This document shows, one piece after another, positions 33,301-61,900 of a DNA stretch of 64,000 nucleotides. A program made the translations under genes and the position numbers. The stretch's first letter is position 1. Each line of letters opens with the position of its first letter. This stretch comes from Enhydrobacter aerosaccus (GTDB lineage Bacteria; Pseudomonadota; Alphaproteobacteria; Reyranellales; Reyranellaceae): assembly GCA_903832005.1 (NCBI GenBank), contig CAIKZO010000114.1:1-64000 (forward strand). The letters are read 5' to 3'. The notes below the pieces were generated by a model that worked only from the letters and a program-made list of their open reading frames with translations, had not been told where the DNA came from and searched no databases.

Positions 33301-36300
33301 CCACCAGGCTGCGACAGGCCTGGTGAAGCGCCACGAGGGAACTCGAACAGGCTGTATCGATAGCGACAGCAGGGCCGCGCAGGTCGAGGAAGTAAGAGAG
33401 CCGCGCCGGAATGATGGACGAAGCGGATCCCCACATGGCCTGGGCCGGTGCCGCGTCATCAATGAGCTGGAAGTAGTCGCTGGGATAACAGCCAACAAAG
33501 ACGCCGACATCGCGGCCCCGCAGACCGCCGACACCCTCACCTGCATAACCAGCATCCTCGATAGCCTTCCAGGCTTCTTCGAGAAAGAAACGCTGTTGCG
33601 GGTCCATATAGGCAGCTTCGACGCCGGAGATATTGAAAAAGCCGGGATCGAAAGTGGTGATGTCATCGAAGAACGCGCCGCGATGGGCTGCTTCCGGCCA
33701 ACGCTTCGAAGTGCCGACCAGACTGCGCCCTGACCGGAGTGCCTCCCAAAGTTCATCGACTGTTTCTGCGCCGGCGAAGCGCGCGCTGAGACCGACGATC
33801 GCCACCGCATCGGGATCGATCTGAATCGCGTCCTCGGTGCGGTCTATCGCAATATTGCCTGTGGACGTGACATTCTGCGCAGGTTGCGGAATCGCAGGTG
33901 CTATCACGGCGAGATGCCGCGCCAGCCGCGCCGCGCTGGTATGGCTGTAGAGATCGCTCGGCTTCAGTTTCGTGCCGAGCGACTGGTTCAGCGACTGCAC
34001 GAGTTGGACCGCATTGAGCGAATCGAGGCCATAGTCGGCGAAAGCTTCATCGCGCTCGATTTCACCCAGTTCGACTCCCAGGCACTTCGAGAGCGCCACG
34101 AGGATCAGTTTTTCGTGCGCCACAGTCTCCTCGAACGTGACCGCAGGTAGAGCCACCGGGGCCACGACAGCCGCTTCAGTCGTCCGCGGCAGGACTGCCG
34201 CGACAGGAGTAGCGCCCGAGCGGCGGATGGCGCCACCGCTGCGGGCGGCGACGATCTGCTGGCCAAAGACGTGTGCATCGCGGGCCGGAAACGCAATGGC
34301 AGCGAAGCCTTCCTCGTGCAGCACCGTGTTCCAGGCGTGCGGCGAAAGTGCAGGTCCACCCGGCAGCCGCAGAACCCGATCCTGTGCCGACCACCACCCT
34401 TCGAGTAGCCCGAAGGTCACGTGGCTGAGCAGCGTGTGTCGGCTCAATTCGTTCAGCACCAGAAGGCCGCCCGGTCGCAATGCGGCCTTGGCATGACGTA
34501 CGGAGCGATTGATCCGCTGCGTGGCGTGCATGACGTTGGCGGCAATGACGATATCGTAGGTTGTTTCAGCGAGGCTCTGGGCTGCCGGCGATGCCTCGAT
34601 GTCCAAAACCTGGAACCGCAGGAAGGGATTGGACACGCCGAATCGATCGCGGCCGTGGCGCAGGAAGGCGCTGGAAACATCGGTGAATCGATATTCTTCA
34701 ACCAAGGCCTGCAGCCCGGTTTCGTGCAGGCGCTGCAAGATCGCGCTCGTGGTACCGCCGGTACCGGCGCCGATTTCGAGAATGCGAATCGGCACTGCCG
34801 CCCCTCGCGCCGACAACGCCTCGATCTCCGCGATCACGAGGTCGGCTACCCAGCGGTTGAAGGCATCGGCGACATGGTTTTGCTGGTAGAGGCCCTCGAC
34901 AAGACGCATTGAACCCTGCGGGAACAGGACGTCCGTCGCTGCGATCGTGCCGGCCAGAATGCCGGGGAGTGCACGCAGGGTCGCGTCGACCAGTTCGCAT
35001 CGCACATGATGGTCGGGACTGGTGTGCCAGGCTGCGCGCCGGCGGTCCCAGGCACCCCAGGGATCGTCTTCGCTTCGTGGCCCCGACGGCTGACGCGTGA
35101 GAATGGCCTCAGCCTCGCGCCGCCATTCTGCCAGATAGGGCGCCCGCGGTTCCCCGGAGCTTGCGAGTTGCTGGACCACCACCGGCGCGATTGCCGCCTC
35201 GATCTCGTGCAGGATGTGGAGTTGCGGTCGCAACGTCTGGATTTCGTCGGACGTCGGCAAGCGCTTCGGCCCGGCCGGCCTCAATTGCGGCAGAGGGCGG
35301 AGTTCGACACGGTCCGCGGCATCGATCTGGGGGATATCGACGTTTCTGGCTGTCCGAAAAAACGCCAGTTGGTCTCGGCCATGCGAGAACAACACTGCGA
35401 TTGCCTGCATCGCCGCCGCGGTTTCGATCGACGCAACGCCCAACTGAGCCATACGGCTGCGATACGACTCACCCGAGACGATTCCGACGTGACCCCAGTA
35501 GCCCCAGTTCATGACCTTCACCGGGCACGCCAACTCCTGCCCAAGACGTTCGGCGAAGGAATCCTTAAACGCGCAGCCGGCAGCATAATTCCCCTGACCG
35601 GCCGAGGTCGTGAAGCTGATCATGGACGAGAAGAGCAGCACGAAATCCGGTCGCTCGTTCTGGAAAGAACGCATTACCTGGACCGACAGATCAATCTTCG
35701 GCTCGAGGGCCGCACGGAACGCCGCCACGCTCATGGTGGCAGTCGCACCGTCGCTCAAGACGATGGCCGAATGCACCAACCCGTGCACCGCACCGAAACG
35801 GGCGCGTATCTCGGCTCGAGCACGCTCTACCTCCTCGACCCGCCGACAGTCGGCACTGATGTAGAGTGGGCGTGGCCCGATCAGGGCGAGCCGGTCGAGA
35901 TCGGCCTCGATCGTATCGTCAAGAGGACGCCTGCCGATCCAGACGACCTGAGCCTGGGCCTCGCGGATGACATGCTCGCTCCAGGTCCGGCCGATGCCTC
36001 CGGCGCCGCCGAACACGACAAATACACCGCCCTTGCGATAAGAGGAGACGGTCGAGCCCGTTGCCGACGCCGGAATGAGCCTGCGCCGATACCATTGGCG
36101 AGCGTCACCATCGACGACACGGCCATAGAACACGGTATCGGCTGACGCCACCGGCAGCCGCACGAGGTCAGCCGCCAGCGCTGCGCCGTCTTGCATGCCG
36201 TCGGCCAGGTCGGCCACACGCATGGTCCATCGCTGCATCTCCTTCGCCAGCGAACCGATGAATCCGACGATCCCCGCGTGGTCGGGATGCGTGGTCTCGG

Positions 36301-39300
36301 CATGGACGGAGGAGGTCTGCGCCGTGATCACGGTCCAGTCGATAGGCCGAGTCCCGCAGCCAGCGTCGACCAACGCTCGCACCGCGCGGAACAGCAGCAG
36401 TACGCCGCTCTCCTGCGCCGTCAGCAACGCCGTATTCGCCAGCGGCGACTCCACTGCCTGGGGCGTCAGCCAGATCACCCGCGCCGCTGACTTGACGGCT
36501 TGCTCCAGTCGCCCACGCAAGGCGGCGTCATCGAGCGTGCCGTCCAGCTGTATCGCCAAGCTTCCCGGCAAGGCGCCGCGTAGGCTCCGGTAAAGCTCGG
36601 GATCGGCGCCGGGTGATGCGATGATCACCGTGGCGCCGGCCATCGGCGCAGGACAGCTCAATTCGACGGGGTCGAACACCGGTACCAGCAGAATATCGCC
36701 GGCGGGGACAGTGCCATCGGTTTGCGGTTCGGCTTCAGGGAGGACCGCAGGCTCCGGCGTCACTGGAACAGCGTCGATCCAGTAGCTCTTGCGGTCAAAG
36801 GGTGTCGTCGGCAGCGGAATTCGGCCATGGTTGCCAGCCTCGAAAAGCTGGTCATAGCGCAACTTGTCACCGGCCCGATAATGCTCGGCGATGGTTTCCA
36901 GATGCTGGGCAAGCGCGTCTCCGTGGGCTGTGCGCGCGAGTGCGATGATGGCATTGCCCGCGTGCTCGCGCTCGATATCGCCGTGCTCGACGCCGTCATC
37001 CTGCCGGTCTGGGATCTGCGTATCGATGGTGATGCGCTCGAGCCGGACCAGCAGATCGGCCGAGTCCCGGACCACGCAAGCGAACCGGCAGCGGCCGTGC
37101 TTGCGGCCAACCAGCAGGGTAAAGGCAACATCGCCAAGATCGACATCCGGGCCGGCCGCGACAAGCGTTGCGTGCAATTGCCCGATGACCCGCTGCAACT
37201 GATCGGGCGTACGCGCCGACAACGCGATGAGATGAGCCGACTTGTCCGGCAACCGGCGCATCCGAGCCGGCGCTTCCTCGACGACCAGATGCGCGTTGGT
37301 GCCACTGAAGCCAAACGAACTCACCGCGGCACGCCGCGGCGAGATGGCCTCTGCCGGCCAGTCAATCGCCTGGCTGTTTAGGGAGAACGGGCTGCCTTCG
37401 AGACCGACCAGCGGATTGGCCCGCTCGAAGTTCAGCGAGGCGGGAATGGTGCGATGCCGGAGCGCCAGCAGCACCTTCAACAAGCCCGCCACGCCGGCAG
37501 CAGAGCCAGCATGCCCGATATTGGTCTTGATGGATCCGACGGCGCACGGCGCTGTGTGAGCAGGCCGGCCACTGAACGCCCGGGCAAGCGCCTTGAACTC
37601 GATCGGATCGCCCAGCCTGGTTCCAGTGCCATGACACTCGACGAAGCCGATGGTGGCTGGATCGATCGCGAAATCCCGATAGACGTCGGTAATCAAGCGC
37701 TCCTGAGACAGCGCGCTGGGTGCCGTCAATCCGTTGGTCGTGCCGTCCTGGTTGGTGCCCGACGCCTTGATCACGCCATGGATGTGGTCGCCCGCCGCGC
37801 GTGCGTCTGCCAACCGCTTCAGGATCACCGCACCGGCGCCCTCGCCGATGACGAAGCCGTCGGCCCGCGCATCGAAAGTATGGCAGCGGCCTGAAGGCGA
37901 CAGCATGCCGGCATTGTTCGCGGCATCGAACAGGCGCGGCGTGCATTGCACGAAGACGCCCCCGGAAATCGCCATGTCCACTTCGCCCGCCCGGAGCGCC
38001 TGGCAAGCCATGTGAATGGCAACGAGGGAGCTCGAGCAGGCCGTGTCGATGGCAACCGCCGGGCCCTTGAGGTTCAGGTAGTAGGCAATACGCGCCGGAA
38101 TGACCGAGGCCGCGTTGCCCCAAAAAGACTGCGGTGGCGCCTTGTCGGCCAGCAATGCGCGGTAGTCACCGTCGCCGCAGCCGACGTAGACGCCGCAGCG
38201 CGAGCCCGACAGCGTGTCGCTCGCATAGCCGGAATCTTCCAGCGCGTGCCAGGCTTCCTCCAGGAAGATGCGCTGTTGCGGATCCATGTAGCGCGCTTCG
38301 TTGCCGGCGATCTTGAAGCAGAGCGCATCGAACCGGTCGATGTCCTCCAGGAAACCACCATGCCGGCCATAGCCAGGTTCGGCCTCGTAGCGAGCCCGGA
38401 GGTCCCAGCGCGTCGCCTCCTTCACCAGGCTCTCGCCGCCTTGGAGCGCGCGCCAGAGAGCGTCGAGATCCGCCGCCGAAGAAAATCGGCCGCTTATTCC
38501 GACGATTGCAATGTCGCTCGCGTCACCTGGTACTGCTTCGCGCTCCGCACGCTTCACAGCGACAGGCTCTCCCGCCATCGCAGGCGTTACGGATGCCACC
38601 GACTTCCCGAGCGCTGCGGCTGCCCGCAAACGCGTCAAGGTCTCGTCGTGGCGGTAGGCGTCATCGGCTTGCGCGACGACGCGCCGCCGTGGGCTGGCTG
38701 GCGCGGAAGCGGACGCCGGGGTGGCAATCGTCGGCGGAATCTTGCGCAGCTCCCGCTTGGCCTCCGGCCGGAACGTCATCAGGGCGCGATGTCCTGGAAG
38801 CAGCGTCTGGTGGGCGTCCGCAATCGACGCGATGAACGCCGCATCGTCGTGCAGGGGCTGGCGGATACGCGCCATCGTCGCGTCCGAAATCCGCAGATCG
38901 CGCACCAGCTCCGTGCCCGCGAGCCTGGTGGCGGCCAGCACATCGGCCACCTTGTCGCGGCAGAACGGCAGCGACATCAGGGTGCTGCCATTGCGATAGA
39001 TCTCTGCCACCGGATCGAAGCAGCGCACATATTTGGCGTAATCATCGAAGGCGGTGTCTTCGGGACTGCCGGACACCGCGAGGAAGACCAGCGACGGATG
39101 GACCGCCTCACCGCCGGGATTGTACCGGCCGTCGGCTTCGCCGCCATTGAACGAGACATAGACCGGCAGTGTCCGCTCGAAGAAGGTCTTGAGTTTCGCG
39201 GTGACGCTATGGAAGAAAACCGGACTGGCATAGACGACTAGGTTCGCTTCCTTCCACTTGGGAAGCAGGGTCGCCGTCATGTCGTCCTTGTGAATGCAGA

Positions 39301-39493
39301 GCTCAGTCTCGTTGAATTTCTTGTTGAAGCAAGCGAAGCAAGCCGTGCAGTACTCGATGGTCTTGTCGATGATATCGACCACGTCGACTTCGGCGCCGGC
39401 ATCGCGCATGCCCTGCACCAGATTCTCCAGCATGAGCCCAGTCTTGCTCAGCGACTTCTTCCGGGGGCTGGAATTGACGGCTAGGACTTTCAC
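28994..39493 (-). CDS. PKS gene 3: flavodoxin-fused trans-AT PKS
   Basis: 3499 residues: flavodoxin-like domain | KS-KR-MT-ACP | KS-KR-ACP | KS0. The protein ends just after the non-elongating KS, and its partner DH begins gene 4. It starts with GTG at 39493. The SD-like AGGGGGA overlaps the stop codon of gene 2, 9 bp upstream. An ATG nearby is out of frame. There is no AT domain. ACP serines are 1825 and 2977. The N-terminal 235 residues are not a PKS domain, and the first KS begins only at about 326 after a proline/alanine-rich linker. The incoming chain must be passed from the last ACP of gene 2 to this first KS. Confidence 0.95.
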   Translation of the reverse strand: MKVLAVNSSPRKKSLSKTGLMLENLVQGMRDAGAEVDVVDIIDKTIEYCTACFACFNKKFNETELCIHKDDMTATLLPKWKEANLVVYASPVFFHSVTAKLKTFFERTLPVYVSFNGGEADGRYNPGGEAVHPSLVFLAVSGSPEDTAFDDYAKYVRCFDPVAEIYRNGSTLMSLPFCRDKVADVLAATRLAGTELVRDLRISDATMARIRQPLHDDAAFIASIADAHQTLLPGHRALMTFRPEAKRELRKIPPTIATPASASAPASPRRRVVAQADDAYRHDETLTRLRAAAALGKSVASVTPAMAGEPVAVKRAEREAVPGDASDIAIVGISGRFSSAADLDALWRALQGGESLVKEATRWDLRARYEAEPGYGRHGGFLEDIDRFDALCFKIAGNEARYMDPQQRIFLEEAWHALEDSGYASDTLSGSRCGVYVGCGDGDYRALLADKAPPQSFWGNAASVIPARIAYYLNLKGPAVAIDTACSSSLVAIHMACQALRAGEVDMAISGGVFVQCTPRLFDAANNAGMLSPSGRCHTFDARADGFVIGEGAGAVILKRLADARAAGDHIHGVIKASGTNQDGTTNGLTAPSALSQERLITDVYRDFAIDPATIGFVECHGTGTRLGDPIEFKALARAFSGRPAHTAPCAVGSIKTNIGHAGSAAGVAGLLKVLLALRHRTIPASLNFERANPLVGLEGSPFSLNSQAIDWPAEAISPRRAAVSSFGFSGTNAHLVVEEAPARMRRLPDKSAHLIALSARTPDQLQRVIGQLHATLVAAGPDVDLGDVAFTLLVGRKHGRCRFACVVRDSADLLVRLERITIDTQIPDRQDDGVEHGDIEREHAGNAIIALARTAHGDALAQHLETIAEHYRAGDKLRYDQLFEAGNHGRIPLPTTPFDRKSYWIDAVPVTPEPAVLPEAEPQTDGTVPAGDILLVPVFDPVELSCPAPMAGATVIIASPGADPELYRSLRGALPGSLAIQLDGTLDDAALRGRLEQAVKSAARVIWLTPQAVESPLANTALLTAQESGVLLLFRAVRALVDAGCGTRPIDWTVITAQTSSVHAETTHPDHAGIVGFIGSLAKEMQRWTMRVADLADGMQDGAALAADLVRLPVASADTVFYGRVVDGDARQWYRRRLIPASATGSTVSSYRKGGVFVVFGGAGGIGRTWSEHVIREAQAQVVWIGRRPLDDTIEADLDRLALIGPRPLYISADCRRVEEVERARAEIRARFGAVHGLVHSAIVLSDGATATMSVAAFRAALEPKIDLSVQVMRSFQNERPDFVLLFSSMISFTTSAGQGNYAAGCAFKDSFAERLGQELACPVKVMNWGYWGHVGIVSGESYRSRMAQLGVASIETAAAMQAIAVLFSHGRDQLAFFRTARNVDIPQIDAADRVELRPLPQLRPAGPKRLPTSDEIQTLRPQLHILHEIEAAIAPVVVQQLASSGEPRAPYLAEWRREAEAILTRQPSGPRSEDDPWGAWDRRRAAWHTSPDHHVRCELVDATLRALPGILAGTIAATDVLFPQGSMRLVEGLYQQNHVADAFNRWVADLVIAEIEALSARGAAVPIRILEIGAGTGGTTSAILQRLHETGLQALVEEYRFTDVSSAFLRHGRDRFGVSNPFLRFQVLDIEASPAAQSLAETTYDIVIAANVMHATQRINRSVRHAKAALRPGGLLVLNELSRHTLLSHVTFGLLEGWWSAQDRVLRLPGGPALSPHAWNTVLHEEGFAAIAFPARDAHVFGQQIVAARSGGAIRRSGATPVAAVLPRTTEAAVVAPVALPAVTFEETVAHEKLILVALSKCLGVELGEIERDEAFADYGLDSLNAVQLVQSLNQSLGTKLKPSDLYSHTSAARLARHLAVIAPAIPQPAQNVTSTGNIAIDRTEDAIQIDPDAVAIVGLSARFAGAETVDELWEALRSGRSLVGTSKRWPEAAHRGAFFDDITTFDPGFFNISGVEAAYMDPQQRFFLEEAWKAIEDAGYAGEGVGGLRGRDVGVFVGCYPSDYFQLIDDAAPAQAMWGSASSIIPARLSYFLDLRGPAVAIDTACSSSLVALHQACRSLVAGECEMALAGGVTLHSTAHFFDFAGRAGMLSASGRSHAFEARADGFVAGEGVGVVLLKPLVRAIADGDHIHGVIRGTGVNQDGASNGIIAPNGEAQLRLLRKTYAGAGIDPSTIQLVEAHGTGTKLGDPIEFDALQSQFAALSRASCVLGSIKANVGHTLAAAGIAGLIKVLLALRHKVLPPAPDFKAPNPLLALQDSPFVIPTEAMPWAESNHPRRAAVSSFGFSGTNAHVIVEQAPPPVVAEAVVAPARLFVLSAASEEQLRQLVSKLEAQCRDACPDLTAMSFTLLTGRRHLAHRIAWVATTPAELLACLAGWLAGERHASIVSGVVERAQSNAAPSGQARDTDVATWATRFVEGQQLPFEDLFAGMRRHRVPLPTYPFAAEHYWVPEAAVSVPTRTGAAASAPDATRPQTLLHTTWQPGPVAADVVSLPARSIILASPQTQLLAQRIARHLPGSTVVSAAGDASVLGSEEVDALIDCAGCAPVAVADLDWLAWPQHLVQSQRSTAVRYLSVTRGLAAVDGDDAVEAPDGRVLRAALGRMLQSEYRRVRSAHIDFAATASDEIVVNGVLAELSAIDPANQVAYRGGVRFTATLAELDAPIRSGHLEFSPDHVLWIAGGTRGLGLLCARHFATEYGVKRIVLTGQKPVAAAQDWPAMAHAGSQYEAYIALCDQGVSLEVMALDLSDSTAVERAVQDVAARLGPIGGLLHCAGVADRETLAFIRKTADGVGSVLTPKTSGLDILWGALQEQPLDFAVLFSSLTAAVPTLAVGQSDYAMANAYLDAFARHHAPRAGSRAPSVVSIQWPNWKESGMGEVSSEALAASGFASLTDREGLALLDRVLAMRDEPVVLPAILSQVPTQAAIFAARPADSPRVADTLDDWLAEMFSAELRIPRAKLKPGIPFPDYGVDSILLVQINKTLCQALQCDLDPTLLYTHSTLEALAHWLRENQATAVASIVGSSDASSVGEANRPAIPVPTRAATSGAIAIVGMACRFPGAPELEAYWNLLRGGSSMIAPIPDSRWNRPAGVRAALLDEIDAFDPNFFGIGEADARAMSAQARIALEVALATFCHAGYRPEEIKGQPIGVYLGARAAPPPSDELLEQARHPIRAVGQNYLAAGISQYFDLHGPSMVIDTACSSALVAMQSSIQAMRCGDLEAALVGGVSILDTDGPLRMFSKRALYSQSGAFHVFDGRADGVILGEGCGMVLLKPLENAQRDGDTIYAVIDAVAVNSDGRSAGPSAPNIAAQIAVMQAALRASGRDASDVSHIEVNGSGGEVSDLLELKAMLAAYGSDPSAGLSLGSIKPNMGHPLCAQGIASIIKVACMLHHRTLPPFLSAEEPMRHFDFTTSPFVRHRAAVDWAEPHRVAAVSAFADGGTNAHAILSSSPETPTLAPRRTPVPLPPMVRQSLYRYDATFDGGERPSTNFWVTA
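30452..33811 (-). other. Module M7: KS-KR-ACP
   Basis: Gene 3 residues 1895-3014. KS Cys2049 (DTACSSSL), His2184, His2222. The KR (2478-2915) has AGGTRGLG at 2683-2690, an Asp at the LxD position (GVAD) and Tyr2841. ACP Ser2977. It makes the beta-hydroxyacyl that M8 is expected to dehydrate. Confidence 0.87.
33905..38518 (-). other. Module M6: KS-KR-MT-ACP
   Basis: Gene 3 residues 326-1863. KS Cys486 (DTACSSSL), His621, His661. The KR (928-1395) has GGAGGIGR, a B-type Asp (VLSD) and Tyr1303. The MT (1418-1757) has EIGAGTGGTT and the conserved MHAT and NELS blocks. ACP Ser1825. Expected output is alpha-methyl-beta-hydroxyacyl. The flavodoxin-like domain lies directly before this module. Confidence 0.86.
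38789..39493 (-). other. Flavodoxin/iron-sulfur-flavoprotein-like domain fused to a PKS
   Basis: Gene 3 residues 1-235. The start (MKVLAVNSSPRKKSLSKT) is the FMN-phosphate loop of the NADPH-dependent FMN reductase/multimeric flavodoxin superfamily. Further family blocks are 'YASPVFFHSVTAKLKTFFER' around 88-107 and 'AVSGSPED' near 140. Cysteines at 49, 52, 55 and 66 give C-x2-C-x2-C-x10-C. This resembles the cysteine cluster of iron-sulfur flavoproteins, but with a longer last gap. A redox role on the chain or on a partner is likely, but the substrate is unknown. I know no standard trans-AT PKS architecture with this fusion. Confidence 0.8.
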
Positions 39494-39502
39494 GACATCC
39501 CC

Positions 39503-58972
<19,470 letters not shown>

Positions 58973-58980
58973 CGGCGCCC

Positions 58981-61900
58981 TCAACTCGCCAACAGGGCGG
59001 CAAATTCCGCCTCTGTCATATCGCCGGAGACGATCTTCGAATAGGTGTCGCCCAAGCTTGATTGTCCGGCCGGCGCGACGGCGTGACCGATGCGGAACCT
59101 CTCTCGGTGATCGAACGGATAGCCGGGCAGTGACAGCAGCGGCGCCTGCCGGCGTGCCAGCGTTTCGCCAGCGAGCCAGGCTGCCGCCTCGGCCTCGAGC
59201 TCGGGCGTAAGGCCCGGGCCGCCATCGCCATGAAAGACACCTTCGGGCGATGCCGTCGCAAGAGCCTGACGAAAGCCCGCGAGCAAGCCTTCGCGGGACG
59301 CAGCGACAATGGCAGTACGGTGCGCGAAGGGCGCATCAAGCGCCCGCAGCGTTGCCGAGAGAGAGCCGAAATCCGTCGCCGGCAGGTCGCCGGTGACAAA
59401 GTCCTGAAGTTGGATCAGGCGGCGGCGCAGCGCGGCGCGATCCGGCGCGGATACGGCAAACAGCTCCGGTCCGATCTGCTTTGGCGCTGCCGCTGCATTA
59501 TCCGGCAGGAACTCCTCCAGCAGCAGAGCTGCATAAGATCCGCCGGCGCCGAACGAATTGACGATCGCCCGGCGCGGCCGCGGTGCGCCGTCGCGATCTG
59601 TTTCATTAGGCCAAGGCGCCAGCGCCTGCTGCACCACAAGTCCCGCGCGGTCCAGTCGAAGATGCGGATTGGGAGGCGTTGCGAACAGCGACGGCACCAA
59701 GGTCCGGTGGCGCATCTGCAGCACGACTTTGGCGACCTGTGAAACGCCGGATGCCGCTTCGAGATGGCCAAGATTGGACTTCACCGCGCCTATGGCACAC
59801 GGTCGCTCGCGCAATCCCGTGCCCAGCGCCTCCGTTACTGCAGCGACCTCGATGGCGTCGGCGATCTCCGAACCGTTCGCCGCTGCTTCGATATAGCTGA
59901 TGCTGTCGGCCGGCACCCCGGCTTTGCGTACCATCTCGGCGATCAACCGCGCCTGCGCTTTGGGCTCAGGGGCGAGATAGCTCTGGCGCCCGCCGCTATG
60001 ATTGACATGGCTGCCAAGGATCACCGCTTCGATGCGATCTCCATCGGCGATGGCGCGATGCAAGGGCTTCAACAGCACCGCCCCCACACCCTCCCCTGGC
60101 AGGAATCCGTCGCCGCGACCGAAGCTCTTGGACGCGTCACCACTGGCCAGCAATCCCAACCGTTGCAGCGTGGCAAACTTGGACCGATGCAGCGTCAGAT
60201 TCACGCCGCCGGCAAGCGCCATGTCGCAGCTGCCGCCGCGGAGGCTGTCGCAGGCCAGATGGATCGCCGTGAGTCCGCCGGAGCAAGCCGTATTGATCGC
60301 CAGGCTCGGCCCGCCGAGATCGAAGAAATGCGATACCCGGTTTGCGATCATCCAGTCGGTGAGATTGGCGTCCGCCTTTCCAGGCGCGGCTTCGGCCGGT
60401 TGGACCTCGTGATACATCGACGCCACGAACACGCCGACGCCACCGGGCTGGGATCGCTGCAGGTCCTTCAGCCGAGACAGTCCGTAGCCGGCGCTCTCGA
60501 AGGTGAGCCATGCTGTTTCCAGGAACAGCCTGACTTCAGGTGCGAGCACGGCGGCCTCGTCCGCACTCAGCCGAAACAGAGCGTGATCGAACCGATCGGC
60601 ATCGGCGATGAAGCCGCCATGGGCCGGAATGCCCATGGCATCCAGGTCCCACCGATCGGCCGGCGCTTCGGTGATGCAATTCTCCCCCGCCACAAGCCGT
60701 TGCCAGAGTTCGGCCAGATTGTCGGCCTGCGGATACCGGCCGCTCATGCCGATGATCGCGATTGGTTCGTATGCCGACGGTTCGCGTGCTGCAGGGGCGA
60801 CCGGCGCTGGAGTCGAGACCGGCCTGACCAAAGGCTCTAGCAGTTTCGCCGGCGGCGGCTCGGCCGCTGAGAACTTTTCCGAACAATGGGCCGCCAGATA
60901 AGTGGCGACCTCGGCGATGCTGGCGTGTTCGAAGAGCAGCGTCCTGGGCAAGCTACCACAGACGCGTTCCAGTTCGGTATGCAAAGCGATACGTACGATG
61001 GAATCCACGCCGTACGAGTCGAAAGGCTCGTCAGCGCGCAGGCGCTGCACGGGCATGCGCGTCACGGCAGCGACGGCATCCCGCACATAGGCAAGAATCC
61101 CGTCCGGCCGGCTCGGCAAGGACGCGATGGCGGGGGCCGGTGTCTTCCGCGGTGTCTCGACAAGCGCCCGCACGATCGCGCCATCGCTCTCGGCGACGAA
61201 GATCGCCTGGCCAAGATCGGACGTGTCGTGCCCCAGACGGCGGACGCCGTGGAATCCGGCCTGCGATAGCAGGTCCACCCACCGCCCTGCCGAGAGCAGC
61301 GGAGAGCCAGGGAGCCGCAAGCGATCCTGGGAAGCCCACCACCCGGCCAGCAATCCGAAGCTCAGATGATTGAAGAGGCTGACGCTCGTCAACTCGCTGA
61401 GCAGTAACGCCCCGTTCGGACGCAGCAGCGCTTTGGCGTTTGCGACCGTGGTCCGGATCATGCTGGTGGCGTGCAGGACATTCGTCGCAATGACCAGGTC
61501 GAACTGAAGCGGAACCACGGCCGGATCGTCCCAGGCGATCGCCTCGATATCGAGCGTCGCGAAGGAAACGTAGGGTCGGTTCTTGCCGTAGCGATCGGCA
61601 GCGGCAGTAAGGAATGCCGGGGAGAGGTCGGTATAGACGTAGCTGTCAGGCGCGATGCCGGCCTCGTCCAAGGCAAAGAACACCGCCTCGCTCGTAGCGC
61701 CGGTGCCGCCCCCGACTTCTATGATCCGGAAGGGCCGGTCCGGATTGGCGTGCCGGTGGGCCTTGAGCAACGCGACGGCGGCCGTAGCCAATCGATTGTT
61801 GAGCTCCCGGGCGACCGCGTTGCCTTTATAGATCCGCTCGACTTCCATCGATGAACCTTGAGGGAACAGGATATCAGTCGGCCTGATCGCCCCTCGCAGA

